A stretch of 64,000 nucleotides of DNA from NCBI GenBank assembly GCA_964426135.1, contig CAYRPN010000012.1, forward strand, positions 9,459 to 73,458, given 5' to 3'. The notes below the pieces were generated by a model. It was not told the origin of the DNA and ran no database searches. It saw nothing but the letters and a program-made list of their open reading frames with translations. This DNA is from CAYRPN01 sp964426135 (GTDB lineage: Bacteria > Planctomycetota > Phycisphaerae > Phycisphaerales > Phycisphaeraceae). A program made the position numbers and the translations under genes. Positions 11,764 through 19,475 of this stretch are shown in pieces (within the stretch, counting starts at the first letter, position 1; each line of letters starts with the position of its first letter).

Positions 11764-11947
11764 GGGTTTAGGGTGTAGGGTGTAGGGTGTAGGGCGCTCG
11801 ACTTCTGCATTTTGACTTTTGCATTTTGATTATTGACTTTCGGCAGCGCGGCGAAGTCAAAAGGCAGAATGCAAGAGTCCAACGCCTTACACCCTAAACC
11901 CTACACCCTAAACCCTAAACCCTACACCCTACACCCTAAACCCTACT
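11764..11947. repeat. Composite palindrome with telomere-like arms between mutL and rsmA
   Basis: Outer arms: GGGTTTAGGGTGTAGGG-type tandem at 11764-11795 and its complement (CCCTAAACCCTACACCC type) at 11887-11947. Inner arms: TTTTGACTTTTGCATTTTG type at 11802-11840 and its rough complement at 11854-11880. A ~13-nt GC loop sits between. It fills the bidirectional promoter region, ending 5 nt before the rsmA start and 17 nt before mutL. Confidence 0.85.
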
Positions 11948-11951
11948 CCCT

Positions 11952-12848
11952 TTGCCCCCCCACCAATCCATCTCGCAGATCAAAGCGCTGCTCGACAGCT
12001 TCGGCTTGCGGCCTCGCCATCGCTTCGGTCAGAATTTTCTCCACGACGCGGGCAAGATGGAGCAGATCACCGCAGCCGCGGAACTTTCGCCCGGTGATGC
12101 CGTGCTCGAAGTGGGCCCGGGCACCGGCGCTCTCTCCGTTCGATTGCTCGCGGCGGGCGCACGGCTGATTGCGGTGGAAGTCGACCGCGATTTCGAGCCG
12201 ATCCTGCAGCAGCAGTTCGCCGAGCAGGCGAAGCTGTCGCCGATCTCCGCGGCGCCCCAGCTCATCATCGACGATGTGCTGGCGGGCAAGCACGCGATCC
12301 ATCCGCGCGTGCTGGACGCGCTGAAAGCCACGGGCGCAGCCCGTTTCAAGCTCATCGCGAATCTGCCCTATCACGTCGCGTCGCCGCTGATCGCGAATCT
12401 GCTGCTGTTGCCGTATGCGGGATCCCAGTCCGCCATTCCAAATCCGAAATCCGAGATTCTCCCCCGCCTTTCCCTGGCCGTGGTCACGATTCAGCGCGAG
12501 GTCGCCGACCGCCTGGCCGCGCCGCCGGGCGGCAAGGACTATGGGCCGCTGGGCATTCTCGTGCAGGCGCTGGCCCACGTGGAGCGCGTGACCACGCTGC
12601 CGCCGGGCTGTTTCTGGCCGCAGCCGGACGTGGAGTCGGCGGTGGTGCGGCTGCGGGCGCGGGAAAGGCCGCTGACGAATGATCCCGTGAAGCTCACGCA
12701 ACTGCTGCAGACGCTGTTCACCAAACGTCGCAAGCAACTGGGCGCGATTCTGGGGCGCAACGTGGCGCTGCCGCCAGGCGTCGATCCAAAGCAGCGGCCC
12801 GAGACACTGACGGTGGAGCAACTGATTGAACTGGGGGAAAGGGTGTAG
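11952..12848 (+). CDS. rsmA: 16S rRNA (adenine1518/1519-N6)-dimethyltransferase
   Basis: Dimethylates two adenines in the 3' hairpin of 16S rRNA during 30S assembly. A 298-aa Rossmann methyltransferase with the SAM motif LEVGPGTGALS (about residue 50), the acidic VEVDRD and the catalytic NLPYHVAS. The start is a TTG at 11952 directly after the telomere-like repeat; no in-frame ATG before residue 36 would keep the RHRFGQNFL motif. The C-terminal TAG stop falls inside the next GGGTGTAGGG repeat, so the repeat provides the end of the gene. Confidence 0.95.
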   Translation: MPPHQSISQIKALLDSFGLRPRHRFGQNFLHDAGKMEQITAAAELSPGDAVLEVGPGTGALSVRLLAAGARLIAVEVDRDFEPILQQQFAEQAKLSPISAAPQLIIDDVLAGKHAIHPRVLDALKATGAARFKLIANLPYHVASPLIANLLLLPYAGSQSAIPNPKSEILPRLSLAVVTIQREVADRLAAPPGGKDYGPLGILVQALAHVERVTTLPPGCFWPQPDVESAVVRLRARERPLTNDPVKLTQLLQTLFTKRRKQLGAILGRNVALPPGVDPKQRPETLTVEQLIELGERV

Positions 12849-13239
12849 GGTGTAGGGTTTGCAGATGCTCGGCGCGTGCAGTGATGGATGTGAACGGCGA
12901 GAAGTATGAAGTGAAAAGTGCGGAATGCAGACCTTAGAGCGAATCGGCGAGACTCTTTTGTCCCGCTCTCCCTGCCTCGTTGCCTACAGTATGCGGTCAG
13001 TTGCACCTTCAATCCCGACCTCAGTCTTGAATCCTAGACCCTAAGCCGGCAGAGCCGGAGAAAGTCAAAATAGTGAAGTCAAAATGCAAAAGTCAAAAGT
13101 CAGAAATCGACGCTCCCGCCGCTTCTGACTTTTGCATTTTGACTTTTGCATTCACTATTTTGACTTTTCCGATGCCAACTTCTGTGCGCCGTGCGCCGAA
13201 GTGACGGTGTCAGAATCTAAACCCTGCCCCCTTCCTCCC
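12849..13239. repeat. Repeat-filled gap between rsmA and a GT2 gene
   Basis: It begins with GGGTGTAGGGTTT, then a short AAGTATGAAGTGAAAAGTG stretch, then a strong palindrome. Left arm 13061-13105 is a tandem of AAAAGTCAAAATGC-like words; right arm 13122-13168 is the complement; the loop is ~16 nt. No gene was seen in the gap. Confidence 0.8.
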
Positions 13240-14106
13240 ATGCGCACGCTCATCGCCATCCCGGTTTACAACGAGGAGAAATACGTCACCCGCGTGCTCA
13301 GCGAGGTGCGCAAATACGCAAGGGAAATCCTGGTCATCGACGATGGCTCGACGGATCAGACGCCGCTGCTGCTCGCACAGCAGCCGGTGGATGTGATCCG
13401 TCACGCGCAGAATCGCGGCTACGGGCGATCGCTGATCGATGCGTTCCGCTGGGCGTCGTGCGCCACGTGTCGCTACGACTGGTTGATCACGATGGACTGC
13501 GACGAGCAGCACGAACCGGCCGCGCTGCCGCGGTTTTTCGAGGCGATTGCCCGTGACGACGCGGATGTGATCAGCGGCAGCAGGTACCTGACGATGCCGG
13601 GTTCGTCGGCTTCCGGCCAGCGAACTCTGTCACTGACCGGTGCGGCGATTTCGTCCGCTCCCGGTGCGGCGATTTCATCCGCTCCCGGCGTGGCGGCTTC
13701 AAATCACCCCGCGCAGGGCGTGGACCTTTCATCCGATTCCCACAACACTCCCCCCGCCGACCGCCGTGCGATCAATGAACAGATCACCCAACTCGTGAAC
13801 CAGACGCTGTCGCTGCGATTGACGGACACGTTCTGCGGATTCAAGGCGTACCGCGTCAGCGCGCTGCGCCAGCTTTCGCTCAACGAAGCAGGCTACGCGT
13901 TTCCCATGCAGTTCTGGGTGCAGGCGGCTGCGAATCGCCTGCGCATCGTGGAGATTTCCGTCCGCCTGATCTACAACGATCCGAACCGCAGCTTCGGCGG
14001 CCTTCTGGATGACGCCACGATCCGGCTGAATCATTACCGCCAGGTCTTTGAGCGCGAATTGAGCCGCTTTCCCGGCCGGTTCGAATGCGTTTGCGCCGCC
14101 AAGTGA
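13240..14106 (+). CDS. Glycosyltransferase family 2 (dolichol-phosphate mannosyltransferase-like)
   Basis: A 288-aa GT-A enzyme. It starts MRTLIAIPVYNEEKYVTRVL, with the nucleotide-sugar motif IDDGSTDQTP, the metal-binding TMDCDEQHEP and a C-terminal FPMQFWVQAAA stretch. No membrane segment is evident, so it is cytoplasmic or peripheral. Between about residues 120 and 175 there is an in-frame tandem (AAISSAPGAAISSAPG) from two near-identical 30-bp units, placed where the acceptor loop would be. I chose the ATG at 13240 because upstream codons translate the adjacent palindrome. The donor cannot be inferred. Confidence 0.85.
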   Translation: MRTLIAIPVYNEEKYVTRVLSEVRKYAREILVIDDGSTDQTPLLLAQQPVDVIRHAQNRGYGRSLIDAFRWASCATCRYDWLITMDCDEQHEPAALPRFFEAIARDDADVISGSRYLTMPGSSASGQRTLSLTGAAISSAPGAAISSAPGVAASNHPAQGVDLSSDSHNTPPADRRAINEQITQLVNQTLSLRLTDTFCGFKAYRVSALRQLSLNEAGYAFPMQFWVQAAANRLRIVEISVRLIYNDPNRSFGGLLDDATIRLNHYRQVFERELSRFPGRFECVCAAK

Positions 14107-14333
14107 GTGGGAACTGGTCGGCCAGACGGCTCGCGGAGCCCTGCAAGGAATTCGATGCACGCATTCCTGCGGGTTCCCACCGAGTTTTCGCGCAACCCCG
14201 GACTCTATGAATTGGCGGCGGTTCGTCCTGAGCCTCGGCAGGCCCAGCGGCAACGCAGGAGATTCCTGCTGGCTCGCAGCGTCCAGCGCGTTAAGCTATG
14301 CGGCTTTCATTTGCTGACGTTGCTGGAGATTGA

Positions 14334-15227
14334 ATGGAGATGAATATGTTCACGAAGGCATCGTGGTCCGCTGTGGCCGCCCTACTGGTGATGGTCGGCA
14401 CCAGCCGTGGCGATCTGCAGGCGATCCTCGCCGGCATCTCGGACGCGACCCGCGCGGGCCGGGTCGATCGGGCGCTCGATCTGGCCAATGAGGGCGCGGC
14501 GCTCTATCCCAACTCGGAACTGATCTTCTTCATGCGGGGGCAGATCTACGAACACCGCAGGCTCTTCGATCACGCGATCAAGGATTACACGCGCACGCTG
14601 GCGATCAAGAGCGCCTACTTCCGCGCGTATCAGCGGCGCGGCGAGTGCTATTTCAAGGCGGGCCTGTTCAAGGAATCCATCGCCGACTTCGATAAGGTCA
14701 TTCTCAGCGACCCGAAGCAGGAGTTCGACCACTGGCAGCGCGGCATCAGTTGCTACTACGCCGGGGAATATTCCAAGGGCGTGCGCCAGTTCGAGCTGCG
14801 CAAAGAGGAGAACCCCGACGACGCGGAGAACGCGATCTGGCACTATGTGTGCAACGTCAAGGCGCTCGGAACCGAGCGTGCCGGCAAAGCCATGTTCCTC
14901 GCCACCAAGGACGGCCGAGCCTGGGCGTCGGCGGCGCACGACTTGTTTCGAGGATTCCGTAAGCCCGAGGAAGTGCTCGCGGTGTCGGCCAAGGACGAGA
15001 CGAACGAGGATCTGAAGAAGGACAATCTCTTCCACGCCCACTTCTACATCGCGCTGCATTACGAGACGATCGACAACGCCGCCAAGGCGAGAGAGCACCT
15101 GACCATCGCCATCGAAAAGTTTCCGCGCCGCCACTACATGTACGAAGTGGCCCGCGTTCACCTGGCGCTGATCGACAAGAGAACCGCCGCGGAGAAAAAA
15201 GGCGGCCCCGCCAAGGAAGGCAGATGA
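14334..15227 (+). CDS. Secreted tetratricopeptide-repeat protein
   Basis: A 297-aa protein with an N-terminal signal (MFTKASWSAVAALLVMVGTS, probable cleavage after TSRG). TPR units follow from about residue 30 to 160 (DRALDLANEGAALYPNSELI; DHAIKDYTRTLAIKSAYFRA; ESIADFDKVILSDPKQEFDH). The later part is helical and ends in a basic Ala/Lys tail. Three clustered ATGs (14334, 14340, 14346) each lie near GGAG motifs; 14334 was taken. Function unknown; probably an envelope scaffold. Confidence 0.8.
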   Translation: MEMNMFTKASWSAVAALLVMVGTSRGDLQAILAGISDATRAGRVDRALDLANEGAALYPNSELIFFMRGQIYEHRRLFDHAIKDYTRTLAIKSAYFRAYQRRGECYFKAGLFKESIADFDKVILSDPKQEFDHWQRGISCYYAGEYSKGVRQFELRKEENPDDAENAIWHYVCNVKALGTERAGKAMFLATKDGRAWASAAHDLFRGFRKPEEVLAVSAKDETNEDLKKDNLFHAHFYIALHYETIDNAAKAREHLTIAIEKFPRRHYMYEVARVHLALIDKRTAAEKKGGPAKEGR

Positions 15228-15275
15228 GCGGGCGATGGTGGTGCGAACGCCCAATGCCGGTAGACTGATTCGGTT

Positions 15276-16571
15276 ATGGCCGATACGCCCACCGTTCCGG
15301 ACCCGATCTCCCGCCGCGCGCTGGCGGCGATCGTCTTCACCGACATCGTCGGGTTCAGCGCCCGCATGTCGACCAACGAAACCGCGACGCTCAAGGCATG
15401 CCAGCGCGACCTGGGCATCATGCATCAGATATGCAAGGACGGGAAAGGCCAGGTCCTCAAGTCCACGGGTGACGGCCTGCTCATGTTTTTTCCCAGCGCC
15501 GTCGATGCCGTGCGCTGTGCCCTGAAAATCCAGCAGCGCATCACGGAGGACGCCAAGGCGCTGCCGCCCGGCGCCGCCCTGCAGCATCGCATCGGCATCC
15601 ACGTCGGCGATGTGTTCTTCAGCAAGCACGACGTCATGGGCGACGGCGTCAACATCGCCGCCCGCCTGCAGGAACAGGCGGAGCCCGGCGGCATCGTGAT
15701 CTCCAACACGGTGTACGACCTGGTGAAAGGCCGCGTGGAACTGAACGCGACGTACCTGGGCCCCCGCGACCTGAAAAACATCAAGGACCAGGTGCCGATC
15801 TATCGCCTGCTGATGAGCGTCGCCGAAGGCGAGGAGCTCGTGCCGCCGCCGGCGCACAAACCGGCGCCGGGCAAGGGCGCCGCGACATCCACCAGCGCGG
15901 CGGCGGTTGCTTCGACCAGCGCAAAGCCGTCGTCGAGAAAAGGTCTGGTCGTCGGCGTGCTGCTGCTCCTGGCCGTCGGCATCGCCGCGGCGGTCGTCGT
16001 GCCGCCGCTGCTGAAGCAGCGGGGTTCGTCGGCGGGCAAGGATGCCGGCGGTTCCACCGGCGGCCCGCCTAGCGTCGAGGAAATCGCCAACGTGCGGCGG
16101 AGCTTCGCCGAGAAATACGATTATCGCGGCATGCTCAACTGGATGAAAGAGCGCGGGGTGACCAACGCCGAGATCGTCGATCGGTTCACAAAGCTCGCGA
16201 TGCTGCGCGACGGGTTCGACAAGGCTCTGGCGCCGACTTCGCGCGAGAAGCCGCTGGGCGCCCAGTTGAAAGCCCGCAACATGCAGTCGCTGGAGGTTTG
16301 GCGCGAAGCGGACGGACGATTCGGCGTGCGGCGGGTGAAGGTGGAAGCCATCGTCGCCCTGGAGGCGATGCCCAAAATGGACATGTTCACCATCCTGTTC
16401 TCGCTGGGGAAACCGTCGGAAGACGCCGATCCGGTGGACAAGGAATACCGCGATGCCTTGATTCAGTTCGCCGACGAGCACCAGCTTTCCTCCCCCGCCA
16501 TCAGCCGGCTGCGCTTCTGGGATCCCTCCAAGGATAAGCGGGATGGCGCGAAGGAACCGAAGGTGAAGTAA
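15276..16571 (+). CDS. Class III adenylate/guanylate cyclase with C-terminal membrane anchor
   Basis: The catalytic domain occupies residues ~15-180. Metal-binding aspartates are D23 (FTDIVGF) and D66 (KSTGDG); the transition-state pair is N126 and R130 in GDGVNIAARL. K62 occupies the adenine-recognising position, so ATP is the likelier substrate; that is inference. A Pro/Ala/Ser linker leads to one membrane helix (about 223-246), followed by ~180 residues predicted to be outside the cytoplasm, with no recognised domain. The order is unusual: the cyclase is N-terminal and the external domain C-terminal. TAGACT lies 9 nt before the ATG. Confidence 0.88.
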   Translation: MADTPTVPDPISRRALAAIVFTDIVGFSARMSTNETATLKACQRDLGIMHQICKDGKGQVLKSTGDGLLMFFPSAVDAVRCALKIQQRITEDAKALPPGAALQHRIGIHVGDVFFSKHDVMGDGVNIAARLQEQAEPGGIVISNTVYDLVKGRVELNATYLGPRDLKNIKDQVPIYRLLMSVAEGEELVPPPAHKPAPGKGAATSTSAAAVASTSAKPSSRKGLVVGVLLLLAVGIAAAVVVPPLLKQRGSSAGKDAGGSTGGPPSVEEIANVRRSFAEKYDYRGMLNWMKERGVTNAEIVDRFTKLAMLRDGFDKALAPTSREKPLGAQLKARNMQSLEVWREADGRFGVRRVKVEAIVALEAMPKMDMFTILFSLGKPSEDADPVDKEYRDALIQFADEHQLSSPAISRLRFWDPSKDKRDGAKEPKVK

Positions 16572-16599
16572 CGCGGCAATTCGCTATCATGCCCCGCCT

Positions 16600-17238
16600 A
16601 TGGCCGACCTCAACCAACGATCGAAACGCCACGTGATTGCCGCGCTGGTGACCAATGAACCGGGCGTGCTCGCCCAGGTGGCGGGCATGTTCGCCGCCCG
16701 AGGCTTCAACATCGACAGCCTCGTCGTCGGCCGGACGGAGAACCCCGAACTGTCGCGCATGACCATCGTCGTCAACGGCGATGACGCCGTGCTGGAGCAG
16801 GTGCGCAAGCAACTGGCCAAGCTGGTGCCGGTGATCAAGGTCGTGTCGTACAAGGATGCTCCGTATGTGGAGCGCGACCTGATGCTGGTGACGGTTTCCA
16901 CGACCGGCCCCATCACCCAGGGCGTCAAGCCCGCCGACGCCGAGGCCGCCTTGAGCATCGACCAGGTCAACGCCCGCCGCTCCGCGCTGATCGAACTGGC
17001 GAACATCTTCCGCGCCAAGATCGCCGACGTCAGCCCCGGCCAGGTCATGATCGAACTCACCGGCACCGAGGAGAAACTCGAAGCCTTCATCCAGCTCGTG
17101 CATCCCTACGGCATCCTCGAACTGGCCCGCACCGGCGTCATCGCCATGCCCCGCGGCAGCAGCGGCGCGGAGCGCCAGGCCATGCCCGCGCTGCCCAAGG
17201 CGCAGATGATCGATGACAGCGAACTGCCGCCGGGGTGA
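16600..17238 (+). CDS. ilvH: Acetolactate synthase small (regulatory) subunit
   Basis: Regulates IlvB and confers branched-chain amino acid feedback inhibition. The N-terminal ACT domain is clear (VIAALVTNEPGVLAQVAGMF, FNIDSLVVGRTE) and the C-terminal domain follows from about residue 85. A ~30-residue tail (MPRGSSGAERQAMP...) exceeds the E. coli protein. TATCAT lies 9 nt before the ATG. The catalytic subunit gene is 6.8 kb away at 24037, so the two are not in one operon as in many bacteria. Confidence 0.95.
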   Translation: MADLNQRSKRHVIAALVTNEPGVLAQVAGMFAARGFNIDSLVVGRTENPELSRMTIVVNGDDAVLEQVRKQLAKLVPVIKVVSYKDAPYVERDLMLVTVSTTGPITQGVKPADAEAALSIDQVNARRSALIELANIFRAKIADVSPGQVMIELTGTEEKLEAFIQLVHPYGILELARTGVIAMPRGSSGAERQAMPALPKAQMIDDSELPPG

Positions 17239-17282
17239 GCGGTCACTTCGGAAGGAACGACGAACCTCTCCGCCGTTTCGTG

Positions 17283-17368
17283 GTAGGGTGCGTCAAGTCC
17301 GCGCGGACGCACCATGTTGCGTCCCCATAGTTTGTGGTGCGTCCGCGCCGAGCCTTGACGCACCCTAC
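17283..17368. repeat. Inverted repeat after ilvH
   Basis: Arms 17283-17312 and 17335-17368 (outer end GTAGGGTGCGTCAAG / CTTGACGCACCCTAC), imperfect in the middle. It lies between the convergent ilvH and hydrolase genes and could serve as a bidirectional terminator-like structure. Confidence 0.8.
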
Positions 17369-17395
17369 GACGACGCCTTGTTTCCGCAACGCTCC

Positions 17396-18655
17396 TTATC
17401 CCTTTCTGCCTGCCTCGATCTCCGCGAAAAACTCCCGCAGCGTCTGCGTGTAGCGCGCCTCATCCTGCAGCGCGAGGCAACCGTGATCACAGCCTTCGAA
17501 TGCGACCAGTCGGCCGCGCGGCGCCGCGGCGGCGACCAACTGGGCGGACCCCAGCGGGCACAGATCATCCTTCATCCCATGCAGCAGCCAGAGCGGACAG
17601 GAGAGTAAAGCCGCGTGCCGGGTGCGGTCGAACTTGCGCTTGCTCAAATCCAGCCAGAACGCGAAGTGCCGGCCCGCCAGCCAGGTGAACGGCCAAGGCG
17701 GAATGCGCTTGCGCCACAAATAGCCGGCCACCGGCTCCATGCCGTAGCGGTAGCCCGCCTCCGCGATGACGCCGATGACGCGGGAGGGGGAAAGGGGTTG
17801 GGGGTTCGGGGTTGGGGGTTGGGGGTTGGGGGTTGGGGGTTGGGGGTTGGGGGTTGGGGGTTGGGGATCGGAGAGTTCTGGGTTCTGGATTCTGAGTCTT
17901 GGCTGCTGAGGCCGGAGTTCAGATCGTCCTGTTCTGTCTCTTGTCTCCCGTCCTCTGTCCTCTGTCCCCTGTTCCCTGTCCCCTGTCCCCTGTCTCCTGT
18001 CTCCTGTCCCCCGTCCCCTGTCTCCTGTCCCCTGTCCCCTGTCTCCTGTCCCCTGTCCCCTGTCCCCTGTCCCCTGTCCCCTGTCTCCTGCCTCCTTCTC
18101 TTCCTTCGCCGCCGCGACGATGGCGATGCCCGCGCCCATGGAGTGACCGACGAGTACGAACGGCGTGCCGTCGTCCACCTGGTTCATCACGGCGATCAGA
18201 TCGTCCGGCTCCTTGGCGGTCAGCGTCGTGACCTTGGCGGTGGAATCGCCGTGGCCGCGCAGGTCATAGATGACGACGCGCGAAGCAAAGGGCACGAGCG
18301 ATGGCACGCGCTTGAGCGCGCCGAATCGGCTGTCGTTGAGGCCGTGCGTGAGGACGATCGTGGGGCCGGGCGACCGCGAGGCATCGCCAGTGAACGCCGC
18401 CGATTCGGATTTTTTCCCTTCAATGATCCAGCCGGGCGACGTTTCGCCGTCGTCGAACCGGAACGTGACTTCCCTTGCGGCCAGGCCCAGTTCGCGCGGA
18501 TCGGTTGGCTTGCCGCGCGCCATGGCCACGGCAAACGTCTTGCGAAACGGATGGCGCATGTGATGGATCAGCGCCAGTGTGCCGATCGCGACAATCCAAG
18601 CCGCGGCGAAGGCGAAAAGAATGAGTAAGCCCATGCGTGTGGTAGCGTATGTCAT
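17396..18655 (-). CDS. Alpha/beta hydrolase, membrane-anchored, with large repeat inserts
   Basis: A 419-aa protein: one N-terminal membrane helix (~8-31), then an alpha/beta hydrolase fold. Visible elements are the oxyanion strand IVLTHGLND, the nucleophile Ser172 in VGHSMGAG, an Asp in HGMKDDLCPLG and the catalytic His in GCDHGCLALQ. Between the nucleophile helix and the cap (about 188-300) is a low-complexity insert: several GDRGQGT units, then NPQPPTP units, encoded by the tandem DNA repeats at 17797-18097. The frame is intact. The start could be 18655 or 18634; neither has a Shine-Dalgarno. Substrate unknown. Confidence 0.78.
   Translation of the reverse strand: MTYATTRMGLLILFAFAAAWIVAIGTLALIHHMRHPFRKTFAVAMARGKPTDPRELGLAAREVTFRFDDGETSPGWIIEGKKSESAAFTGDASRSPGPTIVLTHGLNDSRFGALKRVPSLVPFASRVVIYDLRGHGDSTAKVTTLTAKEPDDLIAVMNQVDDGTPFVLVGHSMGAGIAIVAAAKEEKEAGDRGQGTGDRGQGTGDRGQGTGDRGRGTGDRRQGTGDREQGTEDRGRETRDRTGRSELRPQQPRLRIQNPELSDPQPPTPNPQPPTPNPQPPTPNPQPLSPSRVIGVIAEAGYRYGMEPVAGYLWRKRIPPWPFTWLAGRHFAFWLDLSKRKFDRTRHAALLSCPLWLLHGMKDDLCPLGSAQLVAAAAPRGRLVAFEGCDHGCLALQDEARYTQTLREFFAEIEAGRKG
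17797..18097. repeat. Tandem word repeats inside the hydrolase gene
   Basis: Two arrays on the plus strand: GGGGGTTGGGGGTTGGG units at 17797-17870 and CCCCTGTCCCCTGTCTCCTG units at 17935-18097, separated by ~60 nt. Unlike the intergenic composites the two arrays are not good complements. Both use period lengths that keep the reading frame open. Confidence 0.85.
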
Positions 18656-18694
18656 CCGCGGTGGGAGGCACAAACACACGCAGGTGACGCGAGG

Positions 18695-18767
18695 TTTAGC
18701 GACGGGGCTTGCCCCGCTCCGGCGGAGAACGGCAACCCTGCCGAACGGGGCAAGCCCCGTCGCTAAA
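18695..18767. repeat. Palindromic element E, copy 1
   Basis: 22-bp perfect arms (TTTAGCGACGGGGCTTGCCC at the outer end; 18695-18716 and 18746-18767) around a 29-nt loop. A second copy sits at 19307-19399, on the other side of the deaminase gene. Confidence 0.88.
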
Positions 18768-18804
18768 CGATTCGAAGGCCGCATTTCATCGCACGGAGAT
18801 TTCC

Positions 18805-19245
18805 ATGACCGATCACGAACTGATGACCGAAGCGTTTCGCGAGGCGGAGCAGGGTTACCAGGAAGGCGGGTTGCCCATCGGCTCCGTGCTGGCGGATGAA
18901 CTGGGCAACATCGTCGCCCGCGGCCACAACCTGCGCGTGCAGACCGGCGACCCCACCGCCCATGCCGAGGTCGTCTGCATCCGTCACGCCGGCCGTCGCC
19001 GCGACTGGCCGCGGCTCACGCTCGTCAGTTCGCTCAGCCCGTGCATCATGTGTTCCGGCACCACGCTGCTCTACCGCATCCCGCGCGTCATCGTCGGCGA
19101 GAATCAAAACTTCATGGGTGCGGAAGATCTCTTCCGCTCCCGAGGCGTGCGGCTCATCGTGGTGCAAGACCAGCGCTGCATCGAACTCATGCGCCGCTTT
19201 GTGAAGGAGAAGCCGGACCTGTGGAACGAGGATATCGGCGTGTGA
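18805..19245 (+). CDS. Cytosine deaminase-like zinc nucleobase/nucleoside deaminase
   Basis: A 146-aa CDA-fold enzyme with the zinc site PTAHAEVV (His and proton-shuttling Glu) and SPCIMCSG (two Cys ligands). The C-terminus (FVKEKPDLWNEDIGV) strongly recalls yeast Fcy1-type cytosine deaminase rather than tRNA deaminase TadA, but guanine or other substrates cannot be excluded. The ATG at 18805 follows CGGAGAT. The gene lies exactly between the two copies of palindrome E. Confidence 0.82.
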   Translation: MTDHELMTEAFREAEQGYQEGGLPIGSVLADELGNIVARGHNLRVQTGDPTAHAEVVCIRHAGRRRDWPRLTLVSSLSPCIMCSGTTLLYRIPRVIVGENQNFMGAEDLFRSRGVRLIVVQDQRCIELMRRFVKEKPDLWNEDIGV

Positions 19246-19306
19246 GCGATCGGGATTCGGCGTGTGAGCGCGCGGAACTTCGAACCCATCGCGGCGATCC
19301 ATATTT

Positions 19307-19399
19307 CGTTTAGCGACGGGGCTTGCCCCGCTCCGGCGGCCCAACTCTCGACAACCCTTTCATCCTCGCGCCACGCGGGGCAAGCCCCGTCGCTAAACG
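19307..19399. repeat. Palindromic element E, copy 2
   Basis: 24-bp arms (19307-19330 and 19376-19399) share the outer sequence of copy 1 (CGTTTAGCGACGGGGCTTGC) but enclose a different, 45-nt loop. Confidence 0.88.
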
Positions 19400-19475
19400 G
19401 CACGGCATTCGCGGCGCGTCACGGCGTGCGGCGACATTGCGTTGCCCCGCGCGGCCCGTTCGCTACAGTGACGCC

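Noticed and set aside
17935..18097. Possible CRISPR array (regularly spaced CCCCTGTCTCCTG units)
   Set aside because: Units are contiguous with no unique spacers, the period is short, there are no cas genes, and the tract is translated inside a hydrolase.
18805..19245. tRNA adenosine deaminase TadA
   Set aside because: The zinc motif fits, but the C-terminal EKPDLWNEDIG and the overall sequence look like cytosine deaminase of the Fcy1 type.
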